The notes: generated by a model from the sequence alone, not told the origin. A stretch of DNA of 64,000 nt from Fennellomyces sp. T-0311 (GCA_025266875.1 JALLLT010000004.1:1483820-1547819), one strand, 5' to 3'. Positions 1 to 11,059 are shown, numbered from the stretch's first letter. Numbers and translations are program-made.

Positions 1-34
1 TATCAAAAGGGATCTTGGCTGTGTTGAACTTTCT

Positions 35-1353
35 GTGACGCACACCGAGCATATCCGAGTTGATTCGGAACGTCAAACACTGCGCGAGTCTGTTCCTCAG
101 GAAGTGATTGATTACATCACAGAAGAGAGCAATACTCTACATGCAGCGGACGTGTATCACAACGTTGTTACGCGTTTCCCAGCTCATGACATAACCTGTA
201 TGCAGGTTTACTACTGGTGGGGCGTGTCCTTCCAAGACCAATATCGGCTGCATGATGATCAAGTCGTTTCCTCGCGAATGCTCCTTGAACGACATCGCGA
301 AAATGGCTTCCATGAGGTATGTAGAAGAGCGTTTCTTACTAATGACAAGCCTTGTTTTTGCTTTACAAGCTAGAAATAGGCGTAGAATAGTGGTATAAAA
401 GTCTCATGCAATTATAATAAAATTAGGTGTATTGGAGACATGATTTTCATGCTGTTGCATTTGGTTTCATTACCCCGTTTTTTAACACTCTGGTTGGATG
501 CGAACATGTGGAAGAGTACTGTATTGATTCCACCTTCAAAACAAACTGCCTTGGATGCGAGCTCTATGGCATCATTGCCAACGTTAATGGTGTGGGATTT
601 CCGATCGGCTACCTTGTGTATACCTCGTTCACTGGACACCCTCCACTCACCAAGACCGACATGCTGAAAGGGTTCTTTCGCGCACTGAAGGCCCGCGGCT
701 TCAATCCGACGTTCATGTTTTCGGATAAGGACCAAGCCCAGATTAGCGCTATCACAGACATTCTGGAAGGAAGCCATCTACGATTGTGCCTTTGGCATTT
801 GCAACGCCAGATTGATCGTAAGCTGTCACAGCGAAGATCCAATTCGCTCTCAACGAGCTATGTTCCAAGTGTCGCGCGGGAAGAATTTCCTTTCATTGGC
901 GATGACTTCAATCCGTCCATCGGAGGCCGTGGCAATGGTGTGATCTGTCAGCAGCAATATCGCGATAGGATTGTTGCAATTGTGACTAAACACTATCAGA
1001 TGCATCCACTGATTCCAGATGGTATGGACATATTCGCCTTACGTGTTATGTATTCTTCGTTGCTAACATTCTCTAATATCACTCTATTTTTTTTTAAAAA
1101 AAAAACGACTAATATCACTTATATAGGAGCGCAACGACGTACATCTGAAGAAATCTTTCAGTATGCCGCAAGGGAAATGTACGATTATTGTCGTGAAAAC
1201 GGGTTGATCGATGCATGGGCCTACCTATACCACCAATGGTACACCAGAAGTCGCTGGAATCAATGGGCACGAAGCGTGATTCCTGACAGGATTCCTGCAG
1301 GAAAAACCACTATGTTCATTGAGGCACATTGAAAGGTATTGAAGCGCAACTAC
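35..1353 (+). pseudogene. MULE A transposase, N-terminal and DDE part
   Basis: The first exon (35 to about 320) aligns with the pre-catalytic exon of MULE B and C and ends HDDQVVS..., matching HDDQVTS in copy B. An intron ends at about 426. The next exon carries the MULE DDE core: first Asp in CIDSTFKTN, second Asp in MFSDKDQAQ followed by LCLWHLQ, and Glu in FIEAH. A second intron lies near 1043-1126. The codon after FIEAH is TGA at 1330-1332, where copies B and C have Trp, so the gene is dead. Reading continues through this stop as KVLKRNY and is cut at 1353. It resumes at 24431 as LYRRPNARLDML, giving the same order as copies B and C. Confidence 0.8.
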
Positions 1354-2536
1354 CACTGGGAGTAGCAAAGATAATGCTAAAGAAAGAAAGTAATGCATTA
1401 TCACGAGCGTTATTGATAATGCTCGTGATAATGCGTTATTTTTAAAAGTACAGCATTGTTTTAAGGAAAACTCAAACGTATCAATAATGCAGTACTTTCA
1501 AATAATGGGTTACTTTAGTGGGTCGCCGATCAGAGGATGTTTATTTTTACTGAAATCGGCATGTACAGAACCTTAATCGCTGTGTAATGAACCATTTCGT
1601 GAAGGTCAGAACAAAAGGTCCCTTGAAAACCTAAAAAGATGAAGATCGTGATACACTGATTATCAATATCGGAAAGAGCATCCCGAAGCAGATGGATTGG
1701 TATAGGATAGATTATCATTTTGTCAACGTAACAGCAAGGATAGATGGTAGCGATTGTAGGTTAAAATTGAATAGTATTTTATTATCAGAATCGAATTTAG
1801 TATAGTATAGTTTCTATATATCAATAAATATGGGCACTGCCAGTAATGCAAAGCAACTGGCGCAGGAAGTATAGATCCTTCCAAAGAAATGGTAAACGAG
1901 GTTGACTAGAACCGAAGAAGTTAGAAGAAAACGCATATAGCAGTATTAAAGTAAAAAGCTACCTTACGATTCTGAGAGTACTACGAGTGTAGCATCCATG
2001 TAGTCAAGTCCCATGAGCTTCGTGGCAATTGGATTTCATGAATTACGTACCTCTGTAGCTTGAGCCTATGAAAAGAAGTGCCGGTCGTAGTAAAGTAAAT
2101 GCTATTATGAAGTAAAAGCGTGAGAAGCAATGGGGCAGAATGTAAGCTTACTAAACGGACAGTTTTATGCTTTGGCTTTTAATAAGGTTGTGTTAAAAGA
2201 AGAACATATGGTTGTTGAGTAGCGCTGGTGATGTTGCGTTGATGAAAGGATTAGCGGTTATATAAGACGATGTGAAAAAAACTTACTGTATAGCCGATGT
2301 AGTGATGGTAAAGAAAGCGAAAGAGATGAAAATCGAGCTGTGTATTGAACGGTGGATTTTTATACTCATGGAAGTAGCGGTCACCATAAACTTTTGTAGT
2401 GACTAGCCGCTTTAAAGTACATAAAGTGTAAGAGAACTCGATAGTTCCGGTTCTTCAGTTACATTCCATTCTGACTTTTTAACTATCGTAATATTAGCAT
2501 TTCTATGGAAAGACATTGTACTTACTTGTACATTAG
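1354..2536. other. CACTA X left subterminal region
   Basis: No gene is supported here. The first 110 bp hold repeated ATAATGC words in both orientations, including a palindromic pair around 1405-1432 with ACGAGCGTTATTGATAATGC at its centre. Such subterminal repeats are typical binding sites for CACTA accessory proteins. The remainder is AT-rich and presumably the promoter region for the gene starting at 2537. Confidence 0.5.
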
Positions 2537-2545
2537 ATGTCCAGC

Positions 2546-2576
<31 letters not shown>

Positions 2577-3643
2577 GCTCCGACTTGCACGGGAGCCAGA
2601 TGCTTCGAGCTATGGCTAACATGAGCTCAGAGATTCAGCACCTCACGGATGAAAACCGGCAGCTGACTGCCACGCTGGTGGAACACGGGAGTTGCATCCG
2701 TGCGTTGAGCAGAGCTTCAGGCACCCAGCCAGTAGCCGATGAGCCTACGACTGCTGAACCAGCAGTTGTTGTGTCTGCACCACGTAGATACACCAAAGAA
2801 GAGGTTTTGGACATTTGCGTAAGAGAACAATTAAAGAAAACTTAGTTATCGCATATTTATACAGCATGTTAGAATCATGTCCATGCAAGGGTGAAGGAGT
2901 TGGCCACCTGTGTGGAAGAACTGTTGACGTTCAACTTTGATCTGGACTTTCGCCGCGGCGTCAATAAGGCGATCAAAGTGGACGTGATCGCATATGTACG
3001 AGAGCAGACGGGCGGCCAGGTGGACGATCCCAAATATGTGAAGGATGCGCTGCTCGCGTACTTCAACACGTTGAAGCGAGCTTACCACCTGCCTGCCGCT
3101 GGATACGAGGAAATGTTGCAGCGCAACAGACGCAGGGCGCGCGTGGCTATGGTTCGCATCATTTTCAACCGAGAGTGCAAAATAATATACTAACAACCTA
3201 TATTATGGTGTATAGAAAATTGAGGCACGCGAGGCAGCCTATGCTGACCACAAGATTGCGCTGGAGTTGGCGTACCCAGATGGGTTGAGCGTTCTTGTCC
3301 CGGAGTGCACTTCGGAAGAGGAGAGTGATAAGGAAGGTGATGCGGATATCTTGTGTATCCATATTCCTGGTTTCCGCAAGCCCAGCGTAATTATTTTTTA
3401 GTTGCATATGCGATTTGGAGTTAATTAAGCTGTTGCATATGTAGGTTACGGAGTACCTGACCAAGCTGGACGCGATGGTGAAGGCAAAGAGGCAGTGCCA
3501 TCGCTCCTCTGCTGTGGCCGGAAGCAGCAGCAGCACTGGTGGTGACCAGCAAGTTGTGGCAGCCGCTGGTGTAACCACAGTTGGTGGTCGTGGAAGAAGT
3601 GGCCGAGGCAGCCAGAGCGGCAAGCGGTTCGTCCGAAAGTATG
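2537..3643 (+). pseudogene. CACTA X accessory gene (TnpA-like), 5' part, cut by MULE F
   Basis: The spliced gene starts at the ATG at 2537 with a run of ten Asn from a CAA/AAC microsatellite. Exons I can follow are about 2537-2819, 2872-3149, 3217-3388 and 3445-3643. Exon 1 ends RRYTKEEVLDIC; exon 2 begins NHVHARVKELATCVEELL; exon 3 has KIEAREAAYADHKIALELAY; exon 4 has GGRGRSGRGSQSGKR. The protein has a helical, probably coiled-coil N-terminus and an Arg/Gly-rich C-terminus like a minor-groove binder. The exon stops at the 10-bp duplication flanking MULE F and continues at 20436. The DNA-binding role is inferred from composition and element type. No catalytic motif is seen. Confidence 0.6.
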
Positions 3644-3656
3644 CGAGGTCGTTATT

Positions 3657-3697
3657 CAACATCAAAAATTACATCAGAGCTTACTTTCCAGTCACAA
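3657..3697 (+). repeat. MULE F left terminal inverted repeat
   Basis: The 41-bp segment beginning CAACATCAAAAATTAC matches the reverse complement of 20373-20413 at nearly every position. It sits 13 bp inside the target-site duplication. The outermost bases of the element are less well conserved between the two ends. Confidence 0.8.
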
Positions 3698-3770
3698 TTT
3701 TTTCTTTTTTTTTTGAAGTTCCATCTGTCATATAGAGCCTTTCACGCGTTTTTCGTGTTATTTTATTGAC

Positions 3771-4325
3771 ATGGCCTCTGCATCTGAAGACTTTGGGTAC
3801 CTCATCCGCGTCCATCCAAACTACCCTTCCCTTGTATTTAGAAAAGAGTTTCAAACCATTGCCTTGTTTAATACTTGGGTTAAGGAGAACCCAAACCAAC
3901 ACGCCACCTTCATCACCAATCGTAAGTATGCGCCACCCAAGGCTTCAGATGTAAGCCAGACTCCTGGTACTCGTGGATCTGGCCGTCCCAAGACCCTCCT
4001 CAGTAGTACGACATATATTTGTGACCATGCAAGATGTGCTCCCCCTCGCAATCCAAATGGACCAAACAAAAAGCCTCGAACCTCAAAGAATACCATCAAA
4101 GTCAATTGCCCTGCTAAATATCTTGTCAAATACCTGCTGGATGGCAAGGTCAAAGTAAAATACCACTGGAAACATGAAAACCATGATCCTACCGAAATTA
4201 GCGATGCTGTCCGTTCTAAACTTCCTCCTACAACGCTTCAATGGATTCAAAATCATGTTGACAACCATCTGGACTGGGAAAAAATTCAAGAACATTTGCG
4301 ATTGACAGAGGAGGAACTTCAAGCA
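3771..4325 (+). pseudogene. MULE F FAR1-type transposase, N-terminal exon
   Basis: The ATG at 3771 opens an exon of about 185 residues ending TEEELQA at a GTAAGT donor. It has a zinc-binding/FAR1-like look: YICDHARCAPP, VNCPAKYLVKYLLDGKVKV and YHWKHENHDP, a CC...HxH arrangement seen in WRKY/FAR1-type domains of MULE transposases. The following intron is cut 9 bp in by the left end of CACTA Y. The DDE-core exons that should follow are absent. The gene resumes only at about 18890 with the post-DDE region, so the product cannot be active. Confidence 0.65.
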
Positions 4326-4334
4326 GTAAGTGTA

Positions 4335-4500
4335 CACTATGGGAAAAAATCGTGTTAAATCTTGTTAATTCGTGTTATGGCTTGTCAGATTTTTAACAAG
4401 CTCGTTAATTCTTGTTATTTCTTGTCGAGTAATTTTAGTGGAAAACTCAGCTTGTTATAGCTTGTTAACTCATGTTATTTCCTGTTATAAATGTATTACA
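4335..4500. repeat. CACTA Y left subterminal repeats
   Basis: About 165 bp carry roughly ten copies of a short word close to CTTGTTAA or CTTGTTAT in both orientations. The same words recur at the other end (12255-12400). Arrays like this normally bind the element's accessory protein and define the transposon end. Confidence 0.6.
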
Positions 4501-4547
4501 AATTATAAAATATGGTAATTTATATCAGGTAACGCAAATACTCAGCT

Positions 4548-5044
4548 TTATTCATTGAAGTTGTATACTAAGTGGTTTGCAGTGCTTCCAAGTTGCGTGC
4601 TGCCCAGATCCATACCTTTATACAGATAATAAACCCTATCCCCATAGATCGACGATCTAAGCATCCCAGCAAACCCTTCAATATACTGAACTTCCATAAT
4701 GTATCGTCTTGTACCATTCTGAGTCGTTCCATAAGGCGCCCCAACATCGTTCAGTTGCACGTTCTCAATAATGTTCACCAAACACAGCATCTTTTGCTCG
4801 CCTAAGGGCCAGAAGATATTAGGTGGATGAGCACCAATATGTGCACATGTACCTTCAAATTCGTGGACAAAAAAAAGTTCGATCTCACAGAAAAACCTTT
4901 TCCAGGCGTCCACACATTTCGCTCTTCGTCTTCTTGCATTGAGGTCGACTGGTAGCATTACTGTAACAAAATATGACGGCTTGGCGGAGCGATTGTTTTG
5001 AAACGCAAGCGAGTCGTAAGTATTGCCACCGAAAAACAGGGTTA
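4548..5044 (-). pseudogene. CACTA Y transposase, C-terminal remnant
   Basis: The minus-strand reading 4958 to 4548 encodes about 130 residues including AHPPNIFWPLGEQKML and NIIENVQLNDVGAPYGT, ending LVYNFNE. A further upstream stretch to 5044 appears coding in another frame. The position next to the CACTA end, downstream of the Tnp2-like N-terminal exon on the same strand, suggests it is the C-terminus of that gene. The DDE centre is absent, so this is a remnant. The family assignment rests on position, not on a recognised motif. Confidence 0.4.
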
Positions 5045-5306
5045 AAGTCCAAACTAGCGTCAGCCTTCAAAAAGTACAGTCACGCAGTCACAGTTATGGT
5101 CTGTCACGATCCTGAGGTGTATAATACTCGTTATATATATATGGCATGATGGTTAGAGCACGAGCTTTTCAATCATTTTGTCCTCGGTTCAAATCCCAGT
5201 AAAAGCTTTTTACTTTATTTTTTAAAATATTAACTAGTAGTCCAAATGCGATGTATTATATACCATTCGACGTCTTTTTTTACGCGCTATCTATTAAAAA
5301 TAATTT
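5045..5306 (+). repeat. Merlin left TIR
   Basis: This TIR matches the reverse complement of 9837-10099 over its whole length with scattered differences and small indels. It contains a TA-rich tract, a tRNA-like segment (5143-5210) and a conserved CCATTCGACGTC stretch near its inner end. Confidence 0.8.
5143..5210 (+). other. tRNA-like segment inside Merlin left TIR
   Basis: The segment begins GGCATGATGGTTAGAGCAC, close to a tRNA D-arm and A-box. It contains an exact B-box match GGTTCAAATCC, and a TTTTT run follows shortly after. In the opposite TIR copy the T-arm can pair perfectly (CTGGG / CCCAG around TTCAAAT); here one base breaks that stem. Acceptor and anticodon stems do not pair by eye, so I do not call a functional tRNA. 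Best description: a decayed tRNA-derived sequence that may keep an RNA polymerase III promoter. Confidence 0.55.
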
Positions 5307-5516
5307 CAAAGCGCTAGGGGAAGTAAAAAGGCAAGTATACTATAATCTTGATAAGTATTTCTTTTTTTTTTTTTTTTACTCAGAGTTCTGACTTGGGTCT
5401 AAATTTTTACTTTTATGTAACAGTCTATATTTTGAAATACAGCAGTATATAAAAGTATTGGCAGCTTAGTTTTTGCTCGGTTTGCTTCTTCTTCACTTAT
5501 TTTTTTACTATTACTA

Positions 5517-6696
5517 TGTCTACTTAGCAATTCATTCAAGATTTTTATGCTGAAAACCTAGTTCATGTGTGTAATGCCATGAAATCCAAGATGCCTTTGA
5601 CTCCTATGGAATTGGTGACCACGTTACAGCCGGCTCTGGACCATGAGAACACTGGTTTTACATCTAGTTCTGACTTTTTACCTTTCAACTCTGAACCTGT
5701 TGCCATCTTGTACTTATTTTCTGTTGGTGTTTTTTATGATGGTATTACTTGTAATACATCAACTTGCTCCAATCACGGTCATCCGCTCAAGTTGAACCTG
5801 GTTACGAAGTACTGGAGGTGCTCTACATGTGGCCATGGTAAATCTCTTTTGAGAGATACCATTTTTTTTCAACAAAACACACCAGTTCACAAGATTCTAA
5901 AGTGTTTTTATTACTTTTTACATAATGTGGAATGTCAAGCTATTGCTACCTTTGTGGAATTGGATCGCAAGACTGTATATACACTTACTAAAAAGTTTAA
6001 AAAACTAATCAAAAGTGATCTTTACTCTGCTACTGAAGGTATGTATTAGTACTACTTAATTATACTATATTAGATATTGACACTTTTATATAGATGTCCA
6101 GATTGGTGGTCCTGGTATTATTGTTGAGATTGATGAATCAAAATTTGGAAAACAAAAGTATAACAGAGGCCATCGTGTTGAAGGTAAATATTATATATTT
6201 ACCTTATGTACTGTATTTATTAATAATATAATAGGTGTCTGGGTTCTTGGTGGAGTTGAGCGCACACCAGAGCGTCGCATGTTTACTGCTACAGTTACTG
6301 ATCGTTCAGCAAATACCTTGCTTGATCTGATTGTTAAGCATGTTCATCCAGACTCAATTATTTTTACTGATTGTTGGGCTTCTTACAATCAGCTATCTGG
6401 AACACATGGCTTTGTTCATAGAACAGTTAACTATAGCCTTGGTTTTATTACTCCTGATGGTGAAGTTCACACCAATACAATTGAAGGTATGTTTTGTTTT
6501 TAAAATATAACTTATACTTACTTTTTTTTAGGCACTTGGAATGGTATCAAGCTTAGACTGTTTCCACGTTCTTATGCGAAGAATAGTATTGAGTATAGCT
6601 TGGCTTACTTTCAGTGGCGTCGGCTTTATAAGGAGAAGATGTGGATGCGTGCAATTCACTGTCTTAGAACAATTTATCTTATAGATGAGGATAGTA
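5517..6696 (+). pseudogene. Merlin/IS1595-type transposase, interrupted
   Basis: Four exons can be read (about 5517-6040, 6094-6184, 6236-6487 and 6533-6696) with three short introns. The zinc ribbon is visible (TCNTSTCSNHG, then YWRCSTCGHG). The DDE core follows: Asp in VEIDESKFGKQKYNRGH, Asp in FTDCWASYNQ, Glu in HTNTIEGTWNG, the IS1595/Merlin signature. The first ATG (5517) is followed by TAG at codon 4 (5526-5528). Either translation starts at a later Met (5567) or the gene carries a nonsense change. Harbinger-2 interrupts the last exon after DEDSRE. Confidence 0.85.
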
Positions 6697-6969
6697 GAGA
6701 GTTTTAGGACTTTGCAAAATTGAGATTTTACAAACTTCAATTGGAAACTGGTGTAACTTGAGTGGGGTGTCGCTGTGCGATTTTGCAAAACATTTTGAAA
6801 AATCGAGGTTCTGAAAAAGGATGATGGGTTATTTAACCGGTCCAATGAGAATGCCCCTTGTTATCTTGACAAACTACCTGACAGCTCAGCTCTTTTCTTG
6901 CACTACAAAAAAAAAGATGGTCCAGCCCTTCCTTCACTTGCATCTTTTACTTCTTTATCCCCGCGGAAA

Positions 6970-8094
6970 ATGAATCACAACTTCGAAATTATTGACGAAA
7001 CTGAACAATACGTTCACATGCAGCGTGCTAAAGATGCCACCGCAGAAGCAGCTGCACGTCAAACGCGCAACAGCGAGATCACGTCTGAAGTATGTCAAAT
7101 TTATGCAAAGTAAACGCAACTTGTTATTCACAAATTATTTTGTATTATACGTATAGGCTACTGCCCATATACAAGAATTTGTGCCTGTTGAAGACGATAC
7201 CGGATTTGACGAAGAGAGTGTGACCCCGGTTGCCCAAGCATATGCGAAAGTAACTAAGGGCAAGAAGCAGAACAAGAAGAAGGCGACCAAAAATGATGAG
7301 GCTAAGACAAATATAACTGCGTCCAAAGCACTCGATGATTTGATCTTAAACCATGTGCTTGACGTCCAGCCTTTTGTACAAAAGTACAGGGACGTAGGAC
7401 CAGCATGGCTTGAAGTGGCCGAAAGAGTCAACAAGGATGCAGTGAAGTACATAAAGAATGGACTCATCACTGAGAAGGAAATTACCGATGTATATTGCAA
7501 ACGCCGGTTCAATGCTTTGAAGAATAACAACACGCCTCATCTCAAACGCTTGGCTAGGTCCTCTGGACTTGGCGGTATTCAGCCTTCGCCTTTCGAAGAG
7601 AAGGTTATAAGTCTCATTCAAATAGTATGTATAGCATCAATAACGAGTGCATCTACGATATTTTACAAGCAAGAAGAAATAATACAATTGCATAGGTGAA
7701 CGATCAGAAGGCGAAGGTGGATTATGAGAAGGCAGTAAAGGAGAAAAAACAGGAGCGCAAACATCAGGCAGAGAAGGAGATGATAGCCGCCTCACTTATT
7801 CGTCGTCGGCAAGACTATGAAGAGGGTAGCAGCAGCAGCAATGCTAACTCTTCTGCTCTTAAAAAAAAGAAGGGCAGTCCAAGAAATATGGCTGATGGTG
7901 CCCTTGCAGAAGAAATCAAGGAGCTTGCCGAACTGTGCAAAACACACCGCCAACACGTTGAGAACGCAAAGGCAATGCAAGACAAGGTTGACAGCCTGGA
8001 AGCTGCAGTTGCACGCCTAGACAGCATTGTGGAAAGGCAAGATGAGGCAATCCAATACCTTTTCAACGCCTTGTACCCTCCACAACAACAATAG
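6970..8094 (+). CDS. Harbinger-2 Myb/SANT-like DNA-binding protein
   Basis: Three exons: about 6970-7089 (MNHNFEIIDE... to NSEITSE), 7158-7624 and 7696-8094. A Lys-rich stretch (KVTKGKKQNKKKATK) precedes a Myb/SANT-like trihelix: ALDDLILNHVLDVQPFVQKY, then VGPAWLEVAERVN, then VYCKRRFNALKN. The C-terminal exon is a long charged helix with DSLEAAVARLDSIVERQD, probably a coiled coil for oligomerisation, and ends in Gln. In PIF/Harbinger elements the Myb-like partner brings the transposase into the nucleus and binds the element ends. That role is inferred here from family. No stop or frameshift is seen. Confidence 0.75.
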
Positions 8095-8146
8095 TATATG
8101 TAAAAATAAAATCATAAATATGTTGAAATAACTATTCGTATTAGAA

Positions 8147-9552
8147 TTAATTATTACGTTGACGGAATGCTTGATTTGCCCCACTAAGATACTCTTCTAG
8201 AGTGGGAAGTTGGATACAGAAGTATTTTGCTGATTGCCCTCCTCCCAAGCATACGTTTATGTTCTTGAACAAGACGGCAATAGGATAGTACATCCCAACT
8301 GGGCTCAACAATATCTTTTGGTTCTTTGCGTAGTCAACAAATCCAAAAAGATTGAGTGTTCTTCCGAATTCCCATTCAACCGAGATTCTGATCTTTGACA
8401 TCTGTTGGTTCCGAATGGATTCAGGGCTAGTACGATCATCTACGGTGCTCGTTTAAGTATTGAACCATAATATGCTTATTATACATTTATAAAATTAAAT
8501 ACCTCGAGGAACACGGTGAGGCGAACCCAAGTTTGGGTGTTGACGGTATGCAAGATCACCATACACTATGTATCGCGATCCATTATCAAAATTCAATAAG
8601 CTCTCGAAGCGCTCAAGCAGACGAGATTCAGTTAGAAGATACCCATCATGGTGAGCACCACAAACTGGGCCATAAAGACATGCTGTTATACCATCAGGAC
8701 ATGCTGTTATACCATCAGGCGTGGTAAGAGCTTGAAATTTTAGCGCGTGCTTATGCTGTAAAATAAATTACATACGTATTCCGTTGTTAGCAACCTTATG
8801 CTGTATAAATATGGATGTCAGTTGCATGCTTACTTTGTGCCCATTGAACAATAACTCCTGATCCTCAATTGGCTTACAGATGCCTCTAACCGTACCGTCA
8901 AGAAAGCCAATGCAATTCTGAATTGGTGCTCCTTCAAAATATGAGCATCGGTTATTCATGTTCTATAATAGCCACTTCTCTTTATGTATATATAATTATA
9001 CCTTTGCCGTGGATAGCATTCGCGAATCGAGAAAGCTTCTGCGGTGTGAATTGGCTCTCGGCAAATTCCAACAATCCAGCGTACTTGTCGTAGAGGTAAT
9101 CGATAACGCCGTTGAAGATGATGCAAAGGGCAGTCTCTGACCGATCAAACAGGTCGTCCATGTCACAGTAACGTTGCGGATATGCTAGTCGACGCAGACA
9201 AATTGCCATTGCTTCTTCTGTTGGGACTTGAAAACGAGAATGGATGCTATCTTCATTGAAAATGAGAGATGGCGGTAGCTCCATTACTTCAATGATTTTT
9301 CTGATCTGTTGATCCACTCAGAAGTTAATATTTGAAGGAAGTTAACAACTTGAGAACTAGCTCAAGATTTCTGTTTTTACGTACCTGTGCCTTTGTAAAG
9401 CGAAACTTTTTGAGACACTTTTCGTCCGTAATGCTGTCTAAGTTGAATGCCTTTCTTGGTTCTCTCGCAGCGAACTGTCTATAAATACTGCGCGCCAACA
9501 GAGTTTCAAGATTGACAAGGTTCTGGTCAAGAATCTCAGTATAGGTGGACAT
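8147..9552 (-). CDS. Harbinger-2 transposase (DDE_Tnp_4 / PIF type)
   Basis: The gene starts MSTYTEILDQNL at 9552 and has five exons, with introns of about 40-75 bp. An N-terminal helical region (FQVPTEEAMAICLRRLAYP) precedes the catalytic core: first Asp in IGFLDGTVRGICKP, second Asp in YGDLAYRQHPNLG, Glu in ISVEWEFGRTLNLF. These match the LDGT, GDxxY and VEWxF motifs of PIF/Harbinger nucleases. Exon 4 contains an in-frame 21-bp tandem duplication, so DGITAC occurs twice (near 8677-8718). This could affect folding between the first two catalytic residues. Otherwise the gene is open. It ends 53 bp from the stop of the Myb-like gene. Confidence 0.8.
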
Positions 9553-9836
9553 GGTTGAATATATAAAAAATGGAAGAGAAAGAGGTGAAAAAAGTCAACT
9601 ACAATATGACAACTGCTATTGTGCTTTTAGTAGATAAGCCTCTTCTGTGCAACTGTTCTTTCTTTATTTGTAGCAGCAGAGCCTGCCTCTTTCAAATCCA
9701 GATAACACACCGTAAATGGCAGGTAACACATTAAAATTCAATTTTGCGAAGTCCTAAAACCCTCTAGTAATTCTGAAAATATTAGCAATGTTTAGAATTT
9801 TTGAGATAAAGTGGTTATTTTAGAACTTTTTAACGT

Positions 9837-10099
9837 AAAATAATTTTTAGTGAATAGAGTGTGAAAAATGACGTCGAATGGTATATAATACATCGCGTTT
9901 GGACTGTTAGTTAATATTTTAAAAAATAATGCAAAAATATTTTACTGGGATTTGAACCCAGGACAAAATGGTTGAAAGGCTCGCGCTCTAACTATCATGC
10001 CATATATATATAACAAATATTATATACCACAGGATTTTGACAGACCATAACTGTGACTGCGTGACTGTACTTTTTGACGGCTGACGCTAGTTTGGACTT
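9837..10099 (-). repeat. Merlin right TIR
   Basis: Reverse complement of 5045-5306 with scattered differences. The 70 bp between Harbinger-2 and this TIR (9770-9836) are the 3' tail of the Merlin element and hold no recognisable coding sequence. Confidence 0.8.
9935..10001 (-). other. tRNA-like segment inside Merlin right TIR
   Basis: On the minus strand this reads GGCATGATAGTTAGAGCGCG, then a B-box GGTTCAAATCC inside a perfectly pairing T-arm (CTGGG TTCAAAT CCCAG). It is the better preserved of the two copies. Acceptor ends do not pair, so a functional tRNA is unlikely. Confidence 0.55.
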
Positions 10100-10920
10100 G
10101 ATCCGCAACTGGTTTTGATGGATATCTGAAACTGTACTGGCTTTCATGGCAATGGTCACAAAAATGTTGATTATCTCGTTCAAACAGCATACAGCCATTC
10201 TTGCAAACATGATACAGTTCGCTCGAAACAGGAAACACGCTTAGCATTTTCTTGTCGGATAGGTATACAGAGTCAAGAAGGGATCCAGTGCCTTGTATAT
10301 ATATGTGGGTTAATATTCTTGAAATTCATCCATTGCGCAAGAGCTCACTTACGAAACTTACTATCATTTTTCCAGTCATTACAAAATTTTATCAACTCTT
10401 CATGGGCATCGCGGGATATACCATGTTTCTGTGCGATACTGCTAAGGCGAACGTTCCAATACTCATCATCTGATAGTGTCGGGAGAAAACGGAAGTCAAT
10501 GGTATCTCTAGGGATAGGGTTATTGAGGATCGGGAAATCATCAGCGCCATCGTCTTGGTTATCATTATCAAAATAATTTTCGAGTTCGCTTTCGTCAAAG
10601 ACACTCGACGATACTGATTCAGTGTCGTCTTTCGTACTGAAACATCGATATTGCCATGGTAGCAAAGTATCACCAAGCCTTTCACTAGTACAGCCATAAT
10701 CGTAATCGATGTGCATATCATGGTCAACGTGGCGTGTATGCGGCTGGTTGTTTTCCGGTTGTTGATGTGGCTCTTGCTCGCTAGGCTCTTCCCGGTGCCT
10801 ATGTGTATCGGAATTGTCTGATCGAATACTCCCATCGTCAGAGCCCAGAGACATGCAAAACTTATAATGCCAGTCGAGCCCGTCGGTAACTACGATCTTG
10901 CAGAATTCACAGGTAGGCAT
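10100..10920 (-). pseudogene. CACTA Y transposase, N-terminal exons (Tnp2-like)
   Basis: I start at the ATG at 10920 because MPTCEFCKIVVTDGLDWHYK opens with a Cys-Cys-His-Cys finger. Exon 1 is acidic (FDESELENYFDNDNQDDGAD) and ends near 10346-10360. After an intron, exon 2 (from about 10247) carries YHVCKNGCMLFERDNQHFC, then DHCHESQYSFRYP, the Cys4 zinc motif that precedes the DDE domain in Tnp2/CACTA transposases. Reading stops at the Merlin right end after PSKPVADQ. No DDE core follows on the far side of Merlin, so the gene is a fragment. Confidence 0.7.
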
Positions 10921-11059
10921 TGAGCTCTTGTCGCATAAACGAGGTCTGGCGAAAATCAAAGGCTATGTAGAATATGCGTATGCGAGTGTGACTGTGAAAA
11001 GAGCAAAGACAAAAAAATTTATAATAGAAAACTGCTTACTCTTTCCCATTTTACTGAAC
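10921..11059. promoter_or_regulatory. Bidirectional promoter of CACTA Y
   Basis: Only 139 bp separate the transposase start (10920, minus) from the accessory gene start (11060, plus). A shared promoter is inferred from this spacing. No clear TATA box or operator is identified. Confidence 0.5.

Larger units (their letters stand above)
6697..9764. mobile_element. Harbinger-2 (PIF/Harbinger) element
   Basis: Inverted ends GAGRGTTTTAGGACTTYGC run about 33 bp. A direct repeat TAGTA flanks them (6692-6696 and 9765-9769); a 3-bp TSD AGT with longer ends is an alternative reading. The element holds a Myb/SANT-like gene on plus (6970-8094) and a DDE_Tnp_4-type transposase on minus (8147-9552), convergent with about 50 bp between them. 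This is the two-gene layout of PIF/Harbinger transposons. It sits in the last exon of the Merlin transposase and is the innermost layer of the nest. Confidence 0.8.
5045..10099 (+). mobile_element. Merlin (IS1595-type) element with 262-bp TIRs, interrupted by Harbinger-2
   Basis: Inverted repeats of about 262 bp (5045-5306 and 9837-10099) begin AAGTCCAAACTAGCG. They bound a Merlin transposase gene that starts at 5517 and is cut at 6696 by Harbinger-2. Without the insert the element is about 2 kb. No 8-9 bp duplication is found: flanks are ...CAGGGTTA on the left and GATCCGCA on the right. This fits the loss of the CACTA Y transposase centre by recombination through this element. Each TIR contains a tRNA-like segment. 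Confidence 0.75.

Noticed and set aside
1354..2536. Small minus-strand frame near 1530-1718
   Set aside because: Short, no homology or start context, and it lies in the subterminal region of CACTA X.
5143..5210. Functional tRNA gene
   Set aside because: Acceptor and anticodon stems do not pair and the copy lies inside a transposon TIR. Only A/B-box-like parts and a T-arm remain.
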